A DNA stretch of 64,000 nucleotides from VRUE01 sp963737575 (lineage in GTDB: Bacteria > Actinomycetota > Thermoleophilia > Solirubrobacterales > 70-9): the NCBI GenBank assembly GCA_963737575.1, contig CAVTTJ010000005.1, forward strand, positions 1 through 64,000, written 5' to 3'. Within the stretch, counting starts at the first letter, position 1, and every line of letters begins with the position of its first letter. The notes below the pieces were generated by a model that was given only the letters and a program-made list of their open reading frames with translations, was not told where the DNA came from and did no database searches. Made by a program: the position numbers and the translations under genes. Below, piece after piece: positions 62,909 through 64,000 of the stretch.

Positions 62909-64000
62909 GCGAGCATGGGGTCGATGGGGCATGGCCCTGGGAGGAGGCGATCTCGCGCCGGCGGCTGTTGAAGGCGGGCCTCGCCGCCGGGGTCGGCCTC
63001 TCGGCGAGCTCGTTCCTCGCCGCCTGCTCGGACACGACCGTGCCCGGCGGGCAGTCGCCGAACAAAGCCCCCGGCGGCCTGCCGCTGGCGAGGCCGAACA
63101 ACCCGGTGACGCTGCCGATCTACGCCGACAACAAGGCGATCGCGTCCGGAATGCAGCCCGAGAGCGGACCGCTGAAGCTCTACAACTGGGCCGAATACAT
63201 CAACCCGCCGGTGATCAAGTCGTTCGAAAAGCGATACGGGGTCGAAGTCGAACTGAGCACCTTCTCGACGATCGACGAGGCCGTCGCGAAGCTCGCCAGC
63301 GGCGCCGTCGGGTTCGATGTCTTCGTTCCCACCCAGCCCTTCATCTCGATGCTCGTCTCGGGGCGGATCCTGCAGCCGCTGAACCTTTCCTACATCCCGA
63401 ACCTGCACAGGAACGTCTGGCCGTCGCTGGTCGACCCCTGGTATGACCGCGGCTCCCGCTACACGGTCCCCTACACGATCTACACGACGGGGATCTCCTG
63501 GCGCAACGACTTCCTCCCCGACTACGACCCCTCGAAGCTGCGCAACCCCTACGAGAGCTTCTGGCAGGCAACCGACATCGCCGGCCGGGTCGGCCTCCTC
63601 GACGACCAGCGCGAAGGCCTGGCGATGGGGCTGCTGCGCAATGGCGTCACCGACGTCAACACCGAAGACCCGAAGCAGCTCGACGCGGCCAGCGAAGCGC
63701 TGCGGGAACTGACCGGCAAGGTCAACCTGCGCTTCTACACCAACGAGTACCAGCACCTCGCCGATGGGTCGATGTGGCTGCACCAGGCCTGGTCGGGTGA
63801 CATCGCCGCGATCGCCTACTACATGCCGAAGGGGACCGAACCGAGCCAGGTCAGCTACTGGTGGCCCGAAGACGGCCGTGGCCTGATCGGCAACGACACC
63901 TTCGCCGTGCTCAAGGACGCGCCGCACCCGGTCCTCGCCCACCTCTTCCTCGACCACATGCTCGACCTCGAAGAAGCCTTCGTCAATTTCGAATACATCT
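62905..64000 (+). CDS. Spermidine/putrescine-type ABC solute-binding protein (PotD-like), partial
   Basis: An open frame from ATG 62905 to the right edge (365 codons, no stop reached). A twin-arginine-like lipoprotein signal (SRRRLLKAGLAAGVGLSASS, then FLAAC) anchors it outside the membrane. The mature part follows PotD/PotF proteins: LKLYNWAEYINPPVIKSFEK, GVEVELSTFSTIDEAVAKLA, FDVFVPTQPFISMLV, YTVPYTIYTTGISWRNDF, AWSGDIAAIAYYMPKG and WWPEDGRGLIGNDTFAVLK. It captures polyamines or related amines for import. ATPase and permease genes are expected beyond the edge. Confidence 0.9.
   Translation, partial: MSEHGVDGAWPWEEAISRRRLLKAGLAAGVGLSASSFLAACSDTTVPGGQSPNKAPGGLPLARPNNPVTLPIYADNKAIASGMQPESGPLKLYNWAEYINPPVIKSFEKRYGVEVELSTFSTIDEAVAKLASGAVGFDVFVPTQPFISMLVSGRILQPLNLSYIPNLHRNVWPSLVDPWYDRGSRYTVPYTIYTTGISWRNDFLPDYDPSKLRNPYESFWQATDIAGRVGLLDDQREGLAMGLLRNGVTDVNTEDPKQLDAASEALRELTGKVNLRFYTNEYQHLADGSMWLHQAWSGDIAAIAYYMPKGTEPSQVSYWWPEDGRGLIGNDTFAVLKDAPHPVLAHLFLDHMLDLEEAFVNFEYI

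Overview
The window looks like chromosomal DNA of a high-GC actinobacterium. The best guess is a relative of Solirubrobacter or Conexibacter (Solirubrobacterales, Thermoleophilia). This rests on the GC-rich third codon positions, frequent GTG starts, tight operons with 1-4 nt overlaps (ATGA, GTGA, TGATG), a CtaG/SCO-containing oxidase cluster, a DipZ-type redox protein and Cys-tailed secreted proteins. It is an inference from style, not a database match. The first 6-7 kb are visibly less GC-rich than the rest.

Layout. 0-10.5 kb is an accessory, eroded zone. It holds a frameshifted TetR gene, a glycosyltransferase broken by about four frameshifts, a nucleotide cyclase, two secreted proteins and a cupin. 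It also holds the 3' half of a tRNA-Met (candidate attachment site), a dispersed repeat in four places, a 5'-truncated DUF6529 gene, a 3'-truncated phosphotriesterase-like gene and a universal stress gene whose start is replaced by the repeat. 10.5-14.5 kb carries small oxidative-metabolism genes (BBE-type flavoprotein, VOC protein, SnoaL-like protein, FAD monooxygenase). 14.7-21 kb is a terminal-oxidase locus: TlpA-like protein divergent from a cupredoxin, then subunits II, I and III, CtaG, a 44-residue membrane peptide and SCO.

21-37 kb is an envelope-signalling and export region. It has a phosphodiester glycosidase-like protein, a LolA-like protein, an ABC-2 exporter with a two-component system, DedA, a COG4705 membrane protein fused to a stress-protein-like domain, a second two-component system, and a lipoprotein plus MacB/FtsX-type ABC system. 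Four intergenic regions here share TCATCT half-sites. Three carry direct or near-direct repeats at 11-bp spacing, typical of OmpR-family regulators, and one has an inverted pair. 37-49 kb is mixed housekeeping: DMT transporter, DEAD-box helicase, macrodomain protein, and an operon of a Met/His-repeat lipoprotein, DipZ and a third two-component system. A frameshifted NDH-2, a CsbD-like protein, a glycosyltransferase, a GFA protein, an SGNH hydrolase and a CFA-type methyltransferase complete it.

51-64 kb is the most interesting locus, a candidate amine or betaine catabolic system. It combines two PYROXD2-like FAD oxidoreductases, a class-III aminotransferase, an acyl-CoA dehydrogenase, an NDP-forming acyl-CoA synthetase, a Rieske oxygenase, two TetR regulators and a polyamine-type solute-binding protein that runs off the right edge. 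Two distant divergent promoters in it share a near-identical palindrome (TTGAC-N6-GTCAA). A third palindrome of the same geometry sits before the second TetR gene. A trypsin-like protease is inserted in the middle. At least four genes in the window appear to use near-cognate start codons (CTG, ATC, CTG, ACG) behind coupling overlaps or Shine-Dalgarno sequences.
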